A DNA stretch of 64,000 bases, from contig CAJNDD010000006.1 of NCBI GenBank assembly GCA_905221435.1, forward strand, positions 1-64,000, in the 5' to 3' direction. Source of the stretch: a bacterium. GTDB lineage: Bacteria > Bacillota > Bacilli > Lactobacillales > Streptococcaceae. Below are positions 1 to 8,313 of the stretch, piece by piece. Made by a program: the position numbers and the translations under genes. The notes beneath the pieces were generated by a model. It was not told where the DNA came from. It saw nothing but the letters and a program-made list of their open reading frames with translations, and ran no database searches. Position 1 is the first letter of the stretch. Every line of letters begins with the position of its first letter.

Positions 1-425
1 TATCACCAGTTTTAGATGGCTTTAACAGCGAAATTATTGCTTTTAATCTTTCTTGTTCGCCTAATTTAGAACAAGTACAAACGATGTTAGAACAGGCATT
101 CACAGAGAAGCACTATGAGAATACGATTCTCCACAGTGACCAGGGCTGGCAATACCAACACGATTCTTATCATCGGTTTCTAGAGAGTAAGGGAATTCAA
201 GCATCTATGTCCCGCAAGGGCAACAGCCCAGACAATGGGATGATGGAGTCCTTCTTTGGCATTTTGAAATCCGAAATGTTTTACGGCTATGAGAAGACAT
301 TTAAATCACTTAATCAATTGGAACAAGCTATTGTGGACTACATTGATTACTACAACAACAAACGAATTAAAGTCAAACTAAAAGGACTTAGTCCTGTGCA
401 GTACAGAACTAAATCCTTTCAATAA
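1..425 (+). CDS. IS3-family transposase OrfB, C-terminal part (5' end outside window)
   Basis: The frame is already open at position 3 and runs to the TAA at 423-425, so the ATG at 84 is internal. The visible part is the end of the DDE (rve) integrase domain of an IS3/IS150-type OrfB. It contains HSDQG, with the second catalytic Asp, and DNGMMESFFGILKSE, with the catalytic Glu, followed by YNNKR and a C-terminal SPVQYRTKSF. Such proteins cut and join the element ends during transposition. The likely right terminal repeat follows at about 431-455. Whether the element is whole cannot be told from this window. A shorter decayed relative lies at 46793-46952. Confidence 0.9.
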   Translation, partial: SPVLDGFNSEIIAFNLSCSPNLEQVQTMLEQAFTEKHYENTILHSDQGWQYQHDSYHRFLESKGIQASMSRKGNSPDNGMMESFFGILKSEMFYGYEKTFKSLNQLEQAIVDYIDYYNNKRIKVKLKGLSPVQYRTKSFQ

Positions 426-430
426 TTATT

Positions 431-455
431 TGTCCAACTTTTTGGGGTCAGTACA
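431..455 (+). repeat. Probable right terminal repeat of the IS3-type element
   Basis: Immediately after the transposase stop lies TGTCCAACTTTTTGGGGTCA followed by GTACA. A degraded version of the same string (TATCTAACCTTTTGGCGTGA) follows the transposase remnant at 46930-46952, which supports reading this as the element end. The left end is outside the window, so the repeat cannot be paired. Confidence 0.55.
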
Positions 456-477
456 CACTAGGCTCCTTTTTGGTTTT

Positions 478-1722
478 TTAGTTACTTGCGCCAGAAGTAG
501 CGTCTGCGCCACCACCGTGACCTCCAGCATCACCTGAATCAGAAGCGCCAGAAGTAGCATCAGCATCTCCATGTCCTCCAGCAGCAGGAGCAAATGGTCC
601 GCTACCACCTACCAAACGTTGACCAGTTTCTTTTAGGTACCAGTCAAGCCATGGTTGGAAGTTAAAGACGATTTCATTGATTCCAGCGTATGATCCATCA
701 GGATAGTACATTGCTTGGTAGTTGTGGGTGTTGATGACACCTGCAGGAGAACCTGGAACGATCGTACGAACGTATTCTTGGTTTCCGTTGCGAAGTGTTC
801 CGATAACCCACTCTACGTTCTTCATACGTGCTGGTGGAAGAGAACCATGAACAGTCGACATACGGCTACCTGATTGAGGTGGTACACGTTTAGCAAACAT
901 GGTGTCTGGATCTTGGTGAGCGTTGTTGTAGTATAGGAATTGGTTGTTGTCGTCAGCGTATGTCAATTCAAACGGCATAGCTTTCAAAAACATATCAATT
1001 TGGTTAACGGTCAAGATACCGTGGTCCAGTTTGACATAGGTATCACCAGAAACAGCGCCAGTGATTGCTGCAACTTTTTCTACCCATTCTGGATCGTCAG
1101 GATCAACTTCTGTGATAGTTGTAGCAATTGGTTTTCCACAATCCAAGTCTTCTGGTTCGATTGGTTTTGGTTTTTTCAATTTCGAAACGACTCCTACGTA
1201 TTTTACAAAGTTATCTAAGCAAGTTTCAAGGAATTTAACAGTTCCTTCGTTGGTGATGTTTCCATTGTTATCAAAAGCTTCTTTGGCTTTACCAAGAAGG
1301 AACTCATTTCCTGGAAGCGTGTAGGCATTAACACCTGGAGCATCAAGGATTTTACGAAGGTGAACTTGTGCACGTGATGTTCCTTGGTCATAGTATGATG
1401 CACCCACAATCATAACAGGCTTGTTTTCAAATGGATGAACTTCGTATGAAAGCCATTCAAGTACAGATTTGAGAGAAGCTGAGATAGTGTGGTTGTGCTC
1501 AGGAGTAGCGATAATGACACCATCAGCACGTGTAATCTTGTTATACAAGAAACGCAATTGGAAGCTTTCGTCCCATTTTTCGTCTTGGTTAAACATTGGA
1601 ACTTCGTCGATTTCAAGGACTTCTAATTCAAATTTGAATTTGAAATTGCGACGGATAAATTCCAAGAGTTTGCGGTTATATGATTGATCGTAGTTTGATC
1701 CAACAAGTCCAACAAATTTCAT
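478..1722 (-). CDS. FMN reductase-like protein with PAS-like domain and doubled ApbE flavinylation motif
   Basis: 414 residues in three parts. Residues 1 to about 185 form a flavodoxin-like NAD(P)H-dependent FMN reductase fold (GSNYDQSYNR near the start, ATPEHNHTISASLKS, GASYYDQGTSRAQVHLR). Residues about 230-370 (from LTVNQIDMFLKAMPFELTY to FNFQPWLDWYLKETGQR) resemble the PAS-like module of DUF438-type proteins. The tail, about residues 375-414, is Gly/Ala/Asp/Ser-rich and contains DATSGAS twice, at residues 388-394 and 407-413. This matches the known ApbE acceptor consensus Dxx[ST]GA[ST], in which FMN is joined to the last Ser/Thr. It is the third gene of an operon starting with apbE, 17 bases after the second. 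I infer a soluble redox protein carrying one or two covalent FMNs; its electron acceptor is unknown. Confidence 0.85.
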   Translation of the reverse strand: MKFVGLVGSNYDQSYNRKLLEFIRRNFKFKFELEVLEIDEVPMFNQDEKWDESFQLRFLYNKITRADGVIIATPEHNHTISASLKSVLEWLSYEVHPFENKPVMIVGASYYDQGTSRAQVHLRKILDAPGVNAYTLPGNEFLLGKAKEAFDNNGNITNEGTVKFLETCLDNFVKYVGVVSKLKKPKPIEPEDLDCGKPIATTITEVDPDDPEWVEKVAAITGAVSGDTYVKLDHGILTVNQIDMFLKAMPFELTYADDNNQFLYYNNAHQDPDTMFAKRVPPQSGSRMSTVHGSLPPARMKNVEWVIGTLRNGNQEYVRTIVPGSPAGVINTHNYQAMYYPDGSYAGINEIVFNFQPWLDWYLKETGQRLVGGSGPFAPAAGGHGDADATSGASDSGDAGGHGGGADATSGASN

Positions 1723-1739
1723 TCTTTCTGTCTCCTATC

Positions 1740-2345
1740 TTACAAATTTTCCCAGTCGAATTCTTCAGCATCTTTGCGAAGCAACTCTTTTGCGTTGCGC
1801 AATTTATCGGTAATCTTAACAAAGATACGGAAGTCGTCAAAGATGGCATCCAATTTTTGGATAACGTCGAGGTCAACCAAGTCGCCACTTGGGTTAAATG
1901 CTTGAAGGGAGTGTGAGAGCAAGAATTCATCTGGTAGAACATTTGCCTTGATTTCAGGAGCGTTCAAGATTTGACGAAGTTGCAATTGGGCACGAGATGA
2001 ACCAAGTGTACCGTATGAAGCACCAGTAATCATGATTGGTTTGTTCAAAAGTGGGTAGATACCGTAAGATAGCCAAGCAAGAGCGCTCATCAAAACTGCA
2101 GGGATAGAGTGGTCGTACTCAGGAGTACCGATAATCACACCATCAGATGCTTCAATTTTAGCTGCAATTTCAAGAATTTCAGCAGGAAGAAGTTTATCTG
2201 CTGGTTTGTTGAAAACAGGGATGTCCTTGATTTCAACGAGTTCAATTTCAGCTTTATCAGCAAAGTGTTTTTGCATGTATTGGAGCAATTGGCGGTTTGT
2301 AGAACGTTTAGAGTTCGTTCCAACAATGGCAATAAGTTTTAGCAT
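1740..2345 (-). CDS. NAD(P)H-dependent FMN reductase family protein
   Basis: 201 residues, a single flavodoxin-like domain of the NADPH-dependent FMN reductase family. Visible family motifs are VGTNSKRSTNRQLL (phosphate loop for FMN, residues 8-21), GTPEYDHSIPAVLMSALAWL in the middle and GASYGTLGSSRAQLQLRQIL after it. These proteins move electrons from NAD(P)H to flavin or quinones in the cytoplasm. It is clearly a paralogue of the N-terminal domain of the next gene, from which it is separated by 17 bases. It lacks both the PAS-like part and the SGAS tail. The order apbE, this gene, tailed paralogue suggests it may hand electrons to, or dimerise with, the tailed protein; that is inference. 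Confidence 0.88.
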   Translation of the reverse strand: MLKLIAIVGTNSKRSTNRQLLQYMQKHFADKAEIELVEIKDIPVFNKPADKLLPAEILEIAAKIEASDGVIIGTPEYDHSIPAVLMSALAWLSYGIYPLLNKPIMITGASYGTLGSSRAQLQLRQILNAPEIKANVLPDEFLLSHSLQAFNPSGDLVDLDVIQKLDAIFDDFRIFVKITDKLRNAKELLRKDAEEFDWENL

Positions 2346-2363
2346 GAGATTTCCTTTCTCTTT

Positions 2364-3293
2364 TTACATAATACAATTTTGAAGGCCTGAAGAACAAGCA
2401 AGGCGTCCCTCTTTGTCGATGAGGATGGCTTCAATCCCATCTATACTTTCGACTTGCCAGAGGATAGAAGCGCTTCGCTCTCCGAAAAGGCGTGTTGTCC
2501 ATATCTCACCATCAACGGATTTATCAGAGATAATCGTTAGGCTAGCGAGATCGGTTTCGACAGGGAATCCTGTCTCACTATCAAAGATATGGTGATAGTC
2601 TTTTCCATCTACTGTCAGGTGGCGTTCATAGATACCTGAAGTGACAACAGATTTGTTAGAAGCAGGGATAGTTAGGAGATGATTGCCACGAGGATTTCGC
2701 GGATCTTGAATCCCAATCTGCCAGGCTTTCCCTTCTTTGGCTTGGTTATTCCCGATGGTGAGGATATTCCCTCCGAGATTGATCAAGGCAGAGGTGACAC
2801 CGTGAACTTTCAAATACTGGGCAACCTTATCGGCACTATAGCCCTTGGCTAAGCAACCTAAATCAAGCTTCATTCCCTTCTTCTCTAAAAAGACAGTAGA
2901 GCTAGTCGAATCTAACTTGATAAAATGCGGGTCAACTAGAGGTAAGACAGTTTCGATTTCATTTGGCTTTGGAAGCCGAGCATCTGCAAAACCGATTCGC
3001 CAGGTTTGAATCAAGGGACCGATACTGATATTTAGGTGGCTAGAGGGAGCTAGACTATGCTCAAGTCCAAGGGTAATCAGTTCAAACAGGTCAGGATGAA
3101 CCTTAACAGGTGCGATTCCAGCCTGGTAGTTGATTTCCATCAGTTCGGATTCTTGACTGTTGGCGTTAAAGCGGTATTCGAGCTCCTTGAGCAAGTCAAA
3201 GGCTCCTTGAAGTAGGCAATCAGCCCGTTCATCTATTAATGAAATCGTGATAGTTGTTCCCATTAGCCGTTCAGAGTGCGAATGAAGAGGCAA
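2364..3293 (-). CDS. apbE: FAD:protein FMN transferase, cytosolic type
   Basis: ApbE-family flavin transferase, which takes FMN from FAD and attaches it through a phosphoester bond to a Thr or Ser in a target motif. Family signatures are the N-terminal MGTTITISL, DLGCLAKGYSADKVAQYL, INLGGNILTIG and HHIFDSETGFPV. There is no signal peptide or lipobox, unlike exported ApbE, so it should act in the cytoplasm. The start is uncertain. The ATG at 3326 has no visible ribosome site, whereas a TTG at 3293 sits 8 bases after AAAGGAG, and I use that one (about 310 residues). It heads an operon with two FMN reductase-like genes, the last of which carries two candidate target motifs. Confidence 0.9.
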   Translation of the reverse strand: MPLHSHSERLMGTTITISLIDERADCLLQGAFDLLKELEYRFNANSQESELMEINYQAGIAPVKVHPDLFELITLGLEHSLAPSSHLNISIGPLIQTWRIGFADARLPKPNEIETVLPLVDPHFIKLDSTSSTVFLEKKGMKLDLGCLAKGYSADKVAQYLKVHGVTSALINLGGNILTIGNNQAKEGKAWQIGIQDPRNPRGNHLLTIPASNKSVVTSGIYERHLTVDGKDYHHIFDSETGFPVETDLASLTIISDKSVDGEIWTTRLFGERSASILWQVESIDGIEAILIDKEGRLACSSGLQNCIM

Positions 3294-3381
3294 GCTACCA
3301 GCTCCTTTCTTCCTATAGGAAATCATTCAATATAAGATAGTTAGAGAAATTAAACCCCTTACATTTTCTTTCCATGTATCT

Positions 3382-3410
3382 AGCATACCATAAAGTCAGC
3401 GTTTTCACAA
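3382..3410 (-). promoter_or_regulatory. Promoter of apbE operon with overlapping cre-like site
   Basis: On the minus strand a -35 TTGTGA (3405-3410) is followed after 17 bases by the extended -10 TGGTATGCT (hexamer 3382-3387). Within the spacer and -35 lies GTGAAAACGCTGACT (3394-3408), which fits the CcpA cre consensus WTGNNANCGNWNNCW at every fixed position except the first. Glucose repression of the operon through CcpA is therefore plausible. Confidence 0.6.
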
Positions 3411-3520
3411 ATAAATTTTAACAAAAGTCAAGAAATATGCTTAAAAATTGGAAGAAAATGAAACAAATAATATAGTAAAGAATAATTTTTTCTGAAAAAA
3501 GAGAATTCCAAGCAAATACC

Positions 3521-3549
3521 TTGTAAACGCTAACAGCAAATGATATACT
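3521..3549 (+). promoter_or_regulatory. nox promoter with overlapping perfect cre site
   Basis: -35 TTGTAA (3521-3526), 17-base spacer, -10 TATACT (3544-3549). The -35 is itself the beginning of TTGTAAACGCTAACA (3521-3535), a full match to the cre consensus WTGNNANCGNWNNCW. CcpA bound here would cover the -35 and block polymerase. The site is about 115 bases from the cre-like site on the divergent apbE promoter. Confidence 0.7.
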
Positions 3550-3586
3550 AGAAGGGTAAATTAAATTTTAAAGGTGGAATTATTCT

Positions 3587-4966
3587 ATGAGTAAAATCGT
3601 TGTAGTTGGTGCTAACCACGCTGGTACAGCTTGTATTAATACGATGTTGGACAACTTTGGTCATGAGAATGAAATTGTGGTATTTGACCAAAACTCAAAT
3701 ATTTCATTCCTTGGTTGTGGAATGGCACTTTGGATCGGTGAGCAGATCGATGGTCCAGAAGGTCTCTTCTACTCTGATAAAGAGAAATTGGAAGCTAAAG
3801 GCGCTAAAGTTTACATGAACTCGCCAGTACTTTCAATTGATTACGACAATAAAGTTGTGACTGCAGAAGTAGAAGGCAAAGAACACAAAGAATCTTACGA
3901 TAAACTGATCTTTGCAACTGGTTCAACTCCAATCTTGCCTCCAATCGAAGGTGTGGAAATCGTTAAGGGTAACCGCGAATTTAAAGCAACTCTTGAAAAT
4001 GTACAATTTGTTAAATTGTACCAAAACGCTGAAGAAGTTATTGAAAAACTTGAAGATAAGAGCAAACACCTTGAGCGCATTGCCGTTGTTGGTGGTGGTT
4101 ACATCGGTGTAGAACTTGCTGAAGCCTTTGAGCGTCTTGGAAAAGAAGTGGTGCTTGTGGATATCGTGGACACTGTTTTGAACGGCTACTATGACAAAGA
4201 CTTCACTCAAATGATGGCGAAGAACTTGGAAGACCACAACATCCGCTTGGCGCTTGGTCAAACAGTTAAAGCCATCCAAGGTGATGGTAAAGTGGAACGC
4301 TTGGTAACAGACAAAGAAACATTTGATGTGGATATGGTTGTTCTTGCAGTTGGTTTCCGTCCAAACACAGCTCTTGCGGATGGTAAGATTGAACTCTTCC
4401 GCAACGGTGCCTTCCTTGTAGACAAGAAACAAGAAACATCTATCCCAGGTGTCTACGCTGTTGGTGACTGTGCGACTGTTTATGACAATGCACGTAAAGA
4501 CACTAGCTACATCGCTCTTGCATCTAACGCTGTACGTACTGGTATTGTGGGTGCTTACAACGCTTGTGGTCATGAGTTGGAAGGAATCGGTGTTCAAGGA
4601 TCAAATGGTATCTCTATCTACGGTCTTCACATGGTTTCAACTGGTTTGACTCTTGAAAAAGCCAAAGCTGCTGGCTATAACGCAACTGAAACTGGCTTTA
4701 ACGATCTTCAAAAACCAGAATTTATCAAACACGACAACCACGAAGTTGCCATCAAGATTGTCTTTGATAAAGACAGCCGCGAAATCCTTGGTGCACAAAT
4801 GGTGTCTCGTGACTCTGCAATTAGCATGGGAATCCATATGTTCTCACTTGCTATCCAAGAGCATGTAACAATTGACAAGTTGGCCTTGACAGATCTCTTC
4901 TTCTTGCCACACTTTAACAAACCATACAACTACATCACTATGGCTGCACTTACAGCTGAAAAATAA
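3587..4966 (+). CDS. nox: NADH oxidase, water-forming
   Basis: 459 residues, the pyridine-nucleotide disulfide oxidoreductase family member that reduces O2 to water with NADH, regenerating NAD+ for fermentation and removing oxygen. FAD-binding GANHAGTAC lies at residues 8-16. The single redox-active cysteine is Cys44 in FLGCGMALW, the cysteine that cycles through sulfenic acid in Nox enzymes. An NAD-binding [15 protein letters not shown] follows near residue 165, and the second FAD motif [12 protein letters not shown] near 290. The ribosome site AAAGGTGG precedes the ATG. It is monocistronic, with a strong terminator after it, and is divergent from the apbE operon. Confidence 0.96.
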   Translation: MSKIVVVGANHAGTACINTMLDNFGHENEIVVFDQNSNISFLGCGMALWIGEQIDGPEGLFYSDKEKLEAKGAKVYMNSPVLSIDYDNKVVTAEVEGKEHKESYDKLIFATGSTPILPPIEGVEIVKGNREFKATLENVQFVKLYQNAEEVIEKLEDKSKHLERIAVVGGGYIGVELAEAFERLGKEVVLVDIVDTVLNGYYDKDFTQMMAKNLEDHNIRLALGQTVKAIQGDGKVERLVTDKETFDVDMVVLAVGFRPNTALADGKIELFRNGAFLVDKKQETSIPGVYAVGDCATVYDNARKDTSYIALASNAVRTGIVGAYNACGHELEGIGVQGSNGISIYGLHMVSTGLTLEKAKAAGYNATETGFNDLQKPEFIKHDNHEVAIKIVFDKDSREILGAQMVSRDSAISMGIHMFSLAIQEHVTIDKLALTDLFFLPHFNKPYNYITMAALTAEK

Positions 4967-4977
4967 AAATTGACGAG

Positions 4978-5012
4978 CTATCTGGCCTTAAGTTAAGGTC
5001 AGATAGTTTTTT
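4978..5012 (+). terminator. Rho-independent terminator of nox
   Basis: Stem CTATCTGGCCTTAA / TTAAGGTCAGATAG (4978-5006) with one base between the arms and one G-U pair, followed by TTTTTT. Confidence 0.9.
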
Positions 5013-5116
5013 ATGTTTTTGTACCCAGACAGTTGTTGTTTTTCTATCTTGTACTTCATTCTAATCTGGCTTAAAATGAAATGGTAGCTACCAATACAAA
5101 TGATGAGGATTAAGAC

Positions 5117-5992
5117 ATGACTGAAAATCGTTATGAACTAAATAAAAACTTGGCACAGATGCTCAAAGGTGGGGTTATCATGGACGTTCAAAACCCTGAA
5201 CAGGCTCGTATCGCAGAGGCTGCTGGTGCGGCAGCTGTTATGGCCTTGGAACGGATTCCAGCTGATATTCGTGCAGCTGGTGGGGTTTCCCGTATGAGCG
5301 ATCCAAAGATGATTAAGGAAATCCAAGAAGCGGTCAGCATTCCAGTGATGGCCAAGGTCAGAATTGGGCATTTTGTTGAAGCTCAGATTTTAGAGGCTAT
5401 TGAGATTGACTATATCGATGAGAGTGAAGTGCTGTCTCCAGCAGACGATCGTTTCCATGTAGATAAGAAGGAATTCCAAGTTCCTTTTGTCTGTGGGGCC
5501 AAGGACTTGGGTGAAGCCTTGCGTCGTATCGCTGAAGGAGCTTCTATGATTCGGACAAAAGGAGAACCGGGTACAGGAGACATTGTTCAAGCCGTTCGCC
5601 ATATGCGTATGATGAATCAGGAAATTCGCCGTATTCAAAATCTACGCGAAGATGAACTCTATGTGGCTGCCAAGGACTTGCAAGTCCCTGTAGAATTAGT
5701 CCAATACGTTCATGAACATGGAAAATTGCCAGTTGTTAACTTTGCAGCTGGAGGTGTGGCAACGCCAGCAGATGCTGCGCTGATGATGCAATTGGGGGCA
5801 GAGGGCGTCTTTGTCGGTTCAGGTATTTTCAAGTCAGGCGACCCTGTTAAACGAGCAAGTGCTATTGTTAAGTCCGTAACCAACTACCAAAATCCTCAAA
5901 TTCTGGCTCAAATCTCTGAAGATCTAGGGGAAGCCATGGTTGGTATCAATGAGAATGAAATTCAAATTCTCATGGCAGAGCGAGGAAAATAG
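5117..5992 (+). CDS. pdxS: Pyridoxal 5'-phosphate synthase subunit PdxS
   Basis: 291 residues, the TIM-barrel synthase of the DXP-independent vitamin B6 pathway. It condenses ribose 5-phosphate, glyceraldehyde 3-phosphate and ammonia into pyridoxal 5'-phosphate. The catalytic Lys80 is seen in [10 protein letters not shown], the phosphate-binding [11 protein letters not shown] near 145-155, and the second phosphate loop [13 protein letters not shown] near 205-220. Length and sequence match the family throughout. The glutaminase subunit pdxT follows with no gap (TAG then ATG), so the two subunits are translationally linked and make the 12+12 complex known for this family. Confidence 0.97.
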   Translation: MTENRYELNKNLAQMLKGGVIMDVQNPEQARIAEAAGAAAVMALERIPADIRAAGGVSRMSDPKMIKEIQEAVSIPVMAKVRIGHFVEAQILEAIEIDYIDESEVLSPADDRFHVDKKEFQVPFVCGAKDLGEALRRIAEGASMIRTKGEPGTGDIVQAVRHMRMMNQEIRRIQNLREDELYVAAKDLQVPVELVQYVHEHGKLPVVNFAAGGVATPADAALMMQLGAEGVFVGSGIFKSGDPVKRASAIVKSVTNYQNPQILAQISEDLGEAMVGINENEIQILMAERGK

Positions 5993-6574
5993 ATGAAAAT
6001 CGGAATATTAGCCTTGCAGGGTGCCTTTGCAGAACATGCAAAAGTGCTAGAAAAGTTAGGTGTTGTTAGTGTCGAAATCAGAAATTTAGATGATTTTCAA
6101 CACCATCAGAGTGACTTGTCCGGTTTGATAATGCCTGGTGGGGAATCCACAACCATGGGCAAGCTCTTGCGTGACCAGAACATGCTGCTTCCCATCCGAG
6201 AAGCCATTCTTTCTGGACTACCAGCCTTTGGAACCTGTGCGGGTTTAATTTTGCTGGCTAAGGAAATCATTTCTCAGGAAGAAAGTCATCTAGCGACTAT
6301 GGACATAGTAGTAGAGCGCAATGCCTATGGGCGCCAACTAGGAAGCTTCTATACAGAGGCAGAATGTAAGGGAGTCGGTCAGATTCCCATGACCTTTATC
6401 CGTGGTCCGATTATTAGTAGTGTTGGAGAGGGTGTAGAAATTCTAGCAACAGTTGATAATCAAATCGTTGCTGCGCAAGAAAAAAATATGCTGGTAACCT
6501 CTTTTCATCCAGAATTGACAGATGATGTTGGCTTGCACCAGTATTTTATCAATATGTGTAAAGAAAAAAGTTGA
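5993..6574 (+). CDS. pdxT: Pyridoxal 5'-phosphate synthase glutaminase subunit PdxT
   Basis: 193 residues, class I glutamine amidotransferase that releases ammonia from glutamine and passes it to PdxS. Catalytic Cys82 is in [11 protein letters not shown], and the His-Glu pair is in [10 protein letters not shown] near the C-terminus. The oxyanion region [12 protein letters not shown] lies at residues 48-59. The ATG directly abuts the pdxS stop codon, and a strong terminator follows 0-20 bases after the stop. Confidence 0.97.
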   Translation: MKIGILALQGAFAEHAKVLEKLGVVSVEIRNLDDFQHHQSDLSGLIMPGGESTTMGKLLRDQNMLLPIREAILSGLPAFGTCAGLILLAKEIISQEESHLATMDIVVERNAYGRQLGSFYTEAECKGVGQIPMTFIRGPIISSVGEGVEILATVDNQIVAAQEKNMLVTSFHPELTDDVGLHQYFINMCKEKS

Positions 6575-6596
6575 GAAAAGATTCTCAACTTTTTTA
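6562..6596. terminator. Bidirectional terminator between pdxT and the convergent trhA-type gene
   Basis: GTTGAGAA (6570-6577), loop AAGA, TTCTCAAC (6582-6589), flanked by an A-run on the left and a T-run on the right so that it can work on both strands. It overlaps the ends of both converging genes. Confidence 0.88.
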
Positions 6597-7241
6597 CATG
6601 TAATAAACAATCGCGATATATTGAAGTGCAGATGCCGCTAGGATAAAGAGATGCCAAATCATGTGGAAATAAGGTTTTTTCTTAGCGTAAAATCCAGCTC
6701 CAACTGTATAACAAAGTCCACCAGTTACCATGAGACTCCAGAAAATTGGTGTTGTTTGACTGATAATGGCAGGAATGATAGCCAGAACCAACCAGCCCAT
6801 AATCAGGTAAAGGGCAAGGCTGAATTTCTCATTGACCTTTTTAGCAAAGATTTTATAAAGGATGCCAAAGATGGTCGTTCCCCACTGAATGGCAATGATC
6901 AGATAGCCAAACCAGTTATTCATCAAAGTCAAGACGACCGGCGTATAAGAGCCTGCGATAGCCACGTAAATCATAGAATGGTCGATGATTCGCAAGACGT
7001 ATTTGTGGGTCGAACCATAGGCCATAGAGTGGTAAATGGTTGACGAGAGGAACATGAGAAAGAGACTGATAACAAAGATTGAAACACCAAAAGATGATAA
7101 AAATCCGTGTGCTTCATAACTATAGGTGGATGAAATAGGGAGCAAGATGAGCATGATAACGGCACCCACAGCATGGGTCACGCTATTGGCAATCTCCTCT
7201 CCAAAACTGAGTTTTTTACTGAGCTTTAGACTGGTATTCAT
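6594..7241 (-). CDS. Hemolysin III family membrane protein (TrhA/YqfA type)
   Basis: 215 residues with about seven predicted membrane helices, of the hemolysin III/PAQR family. Family hallmarks are FGEEIANSVTHAVGA at residues 13-27, SSTIYHSMAYGS near 67, LRIIDHSMIYVAIAGSYTPV near 85 and the C-terminal HMIWHLFILAASALQYIAI. The conserved Ser, His and Asp residues are those proposed to bind a metal. In other bacteria the family is linked to membrane-lipid homeostasis; the hemolysin name is historical. The ATG overlaps the stop of the upstream DUF1836 gene by four bases, which indicates cotranscription. Confidence 0.9.
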   Translation of the reverse strand: MNTSLKLSKKLSFGEEIANSVTHAVGAVIMLILLPISSTYSYEAHGFLSSFGVSIFVISLFLMFLSSTIYHSMAYGSTHKYVLRIIDHSMIYVAIAGSYTPVVLTLMNNWFGYLIIAIQWGTTIFGILYKIFAKKVNEKFSLALYLIMGWLVLAIIPAIISQTTPIFWSLMVTGGLCYTVGAGFYAKKKPYFHMIWHLFILAASALQYIAIVYYM

Positions 7242-7690
7242 TGGATTTCCTCCTCTTCTTTGATAAGGATTAAGTCTAGAGTTTGATGATAGAGTTTAAC
7301 CGTTTGACAGCTAGTTTGGATAATAGGATTTTCTGGATCAATCCCATGGTTCATGTAGTCCACAAAAGCGTCGTAGAGCTGGTCTGAACTTGCTTGAGTT
7401 TGCAGAGTATTGAGGGTCTGAGCGATTTCTTGGATCGAAAAGACAGATTTGAGAGTAGTGATAGCAATCAAACGGGCAATCTGTTTGCGTTGGTATTTCT
7501 TCTTGTCAGGCTTTGTCAGGTAACCATGTTTGACATAGTTATTGACCATGGATGCTGTTAGCCCCTTGTCCTTATCTGGAGAGATAGGGGCACAGACTTG
7601 ATTGACATAAAGCAAAACCTGATCCAGATAGAGGTCAATGTTTGGAATGTCTTCCCATTTTGGGTAGGAAAAGTTAGAATTCATTTCCAA
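7238..7690 (-). CDS. DUF1836 domain protein, probable MerR-like DNA-binding regulator
   Basis: 150 residues matching the DUF1836 pattern: PNIDLYLDQVLLYVNQ, then LTASMVNNYVKHGYLTKPDKKKYQRKQIARL, then FSIQEIAQTL. The middle part is a winged-helix segment like the MerR recognition region (x-W/Y-x-K-x-x-Y-x-R-x-Q). It overlaps the hemolysin III gene by ATGA, so it probably regulates or accompanies that membrane protein. I know of no defined target; the regulator role is inferred from the fold. Confidence 0.85.
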   Translation of the reverse strand: MEMNSNFSYPKWEDIPNIDLYLDQVLLYVNQVCAPISPDKDKGLTASMVNNYVKHGYLTKPDKKKYQRKQIARLIAITTLKSVFSIQEIAQTLNTLQTQASSDQLYDAFVDYMNHGIDPENPIIQTSCQTVKLYHQTLDLILIKEEEEIQ

Positions 7691-7818
7691 CTCCTTTTTA
7701 TCTAGTTTTGATAACTAGATTATAAAATAATAAAAAACAAAAGTCAAGTTTCAACTGCTTGTAGAAAGCTTTAAATTATGCTATGATGAGAGAAACTAGT
7801 TAGAAATGAGGGGAAAAG

Positions 7819-8313
7819 ATGGAGATTCGTTTAGCTTTTCCAAACGAAGTAGGTGCGATTATGCAGGTGATGGAGGATGCTAAAAAGTGCTTAGCCAAGT
7901 CTGGTAGCGACCAGTGGCAAAATGGCTATCCAAATGCCGACATCATTATCGATGATATCATCTCAGGTCAAGCCTATGTGGCCTTGGAAGAAGGAGAACT
8001 ACTAGCATATGCTGCTGTGACCAAGAGCCCAGAAAAATCCTATGAAGCCATTTATGAAGGGAGTTGGCAGGGGGGAGAATCAGAATATCTGATCTTTCAC
8101 CGTATCGCTGTGGCAGCAGATGTCCAAGGACAAGGTGTTGCTCAGACTTTCCTAGAAGGCTTGATTGAAGGTTTTGATTATCTAGATTTTCGTTCAGATA
8201 CACATGAAGAAAACAAGGCCATGCAGCATATCTTTGAAAAGCTGGGCTTCCAACAGGTTGGTAAGGTTCCAGTTGATGGGGAACGTTTGGCCTATCAGAA
8301 ATTAAAAAAATGA
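7819..8313 (+). CDS. GNAT-family N-acetyltransferase
   Basis: 164 residues with the GNAT acetyl-CoA fold. The N-terminus MEIRLAFPNEVGAIMQVMEDAK is typical, and motif A is FHRIAVAADVQGQGVAQTFLEGL (residues about 93-115) with the pyrophosphate-binding QGQGVA. A C-terminal FEKLGFQQVGKVP gives the usual beta-strand and Tyr/Phe cap. The substrate is not evident. It is first of a three-gene run; its TGA overlaps the ATG of the DNA methyltransferase gene by four bases. Confidence 0.88.
   Translation: MEIRLAFPNEVGAIMQVMEDAKKCLAKSGSDQWQNGYPNADIIIDDIISGQAYVALEEGELLAYAAVTKSPEKSYEAIYEGSWQGGESEYLIFHRIAVAADVQGQGVAQTFLEGLIEGFDYLDFRSDTHEENKAMQHIFEKLGFQQVGKVPVDGERLAYQKLKK

Noticed and set aside
3923..4597. 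Open frame of 224 codons on the minus strand inside nox
   Set aside because: It lies fully antisense to nox, with Val/Phe/His-rich composition typical of a shadow frame.
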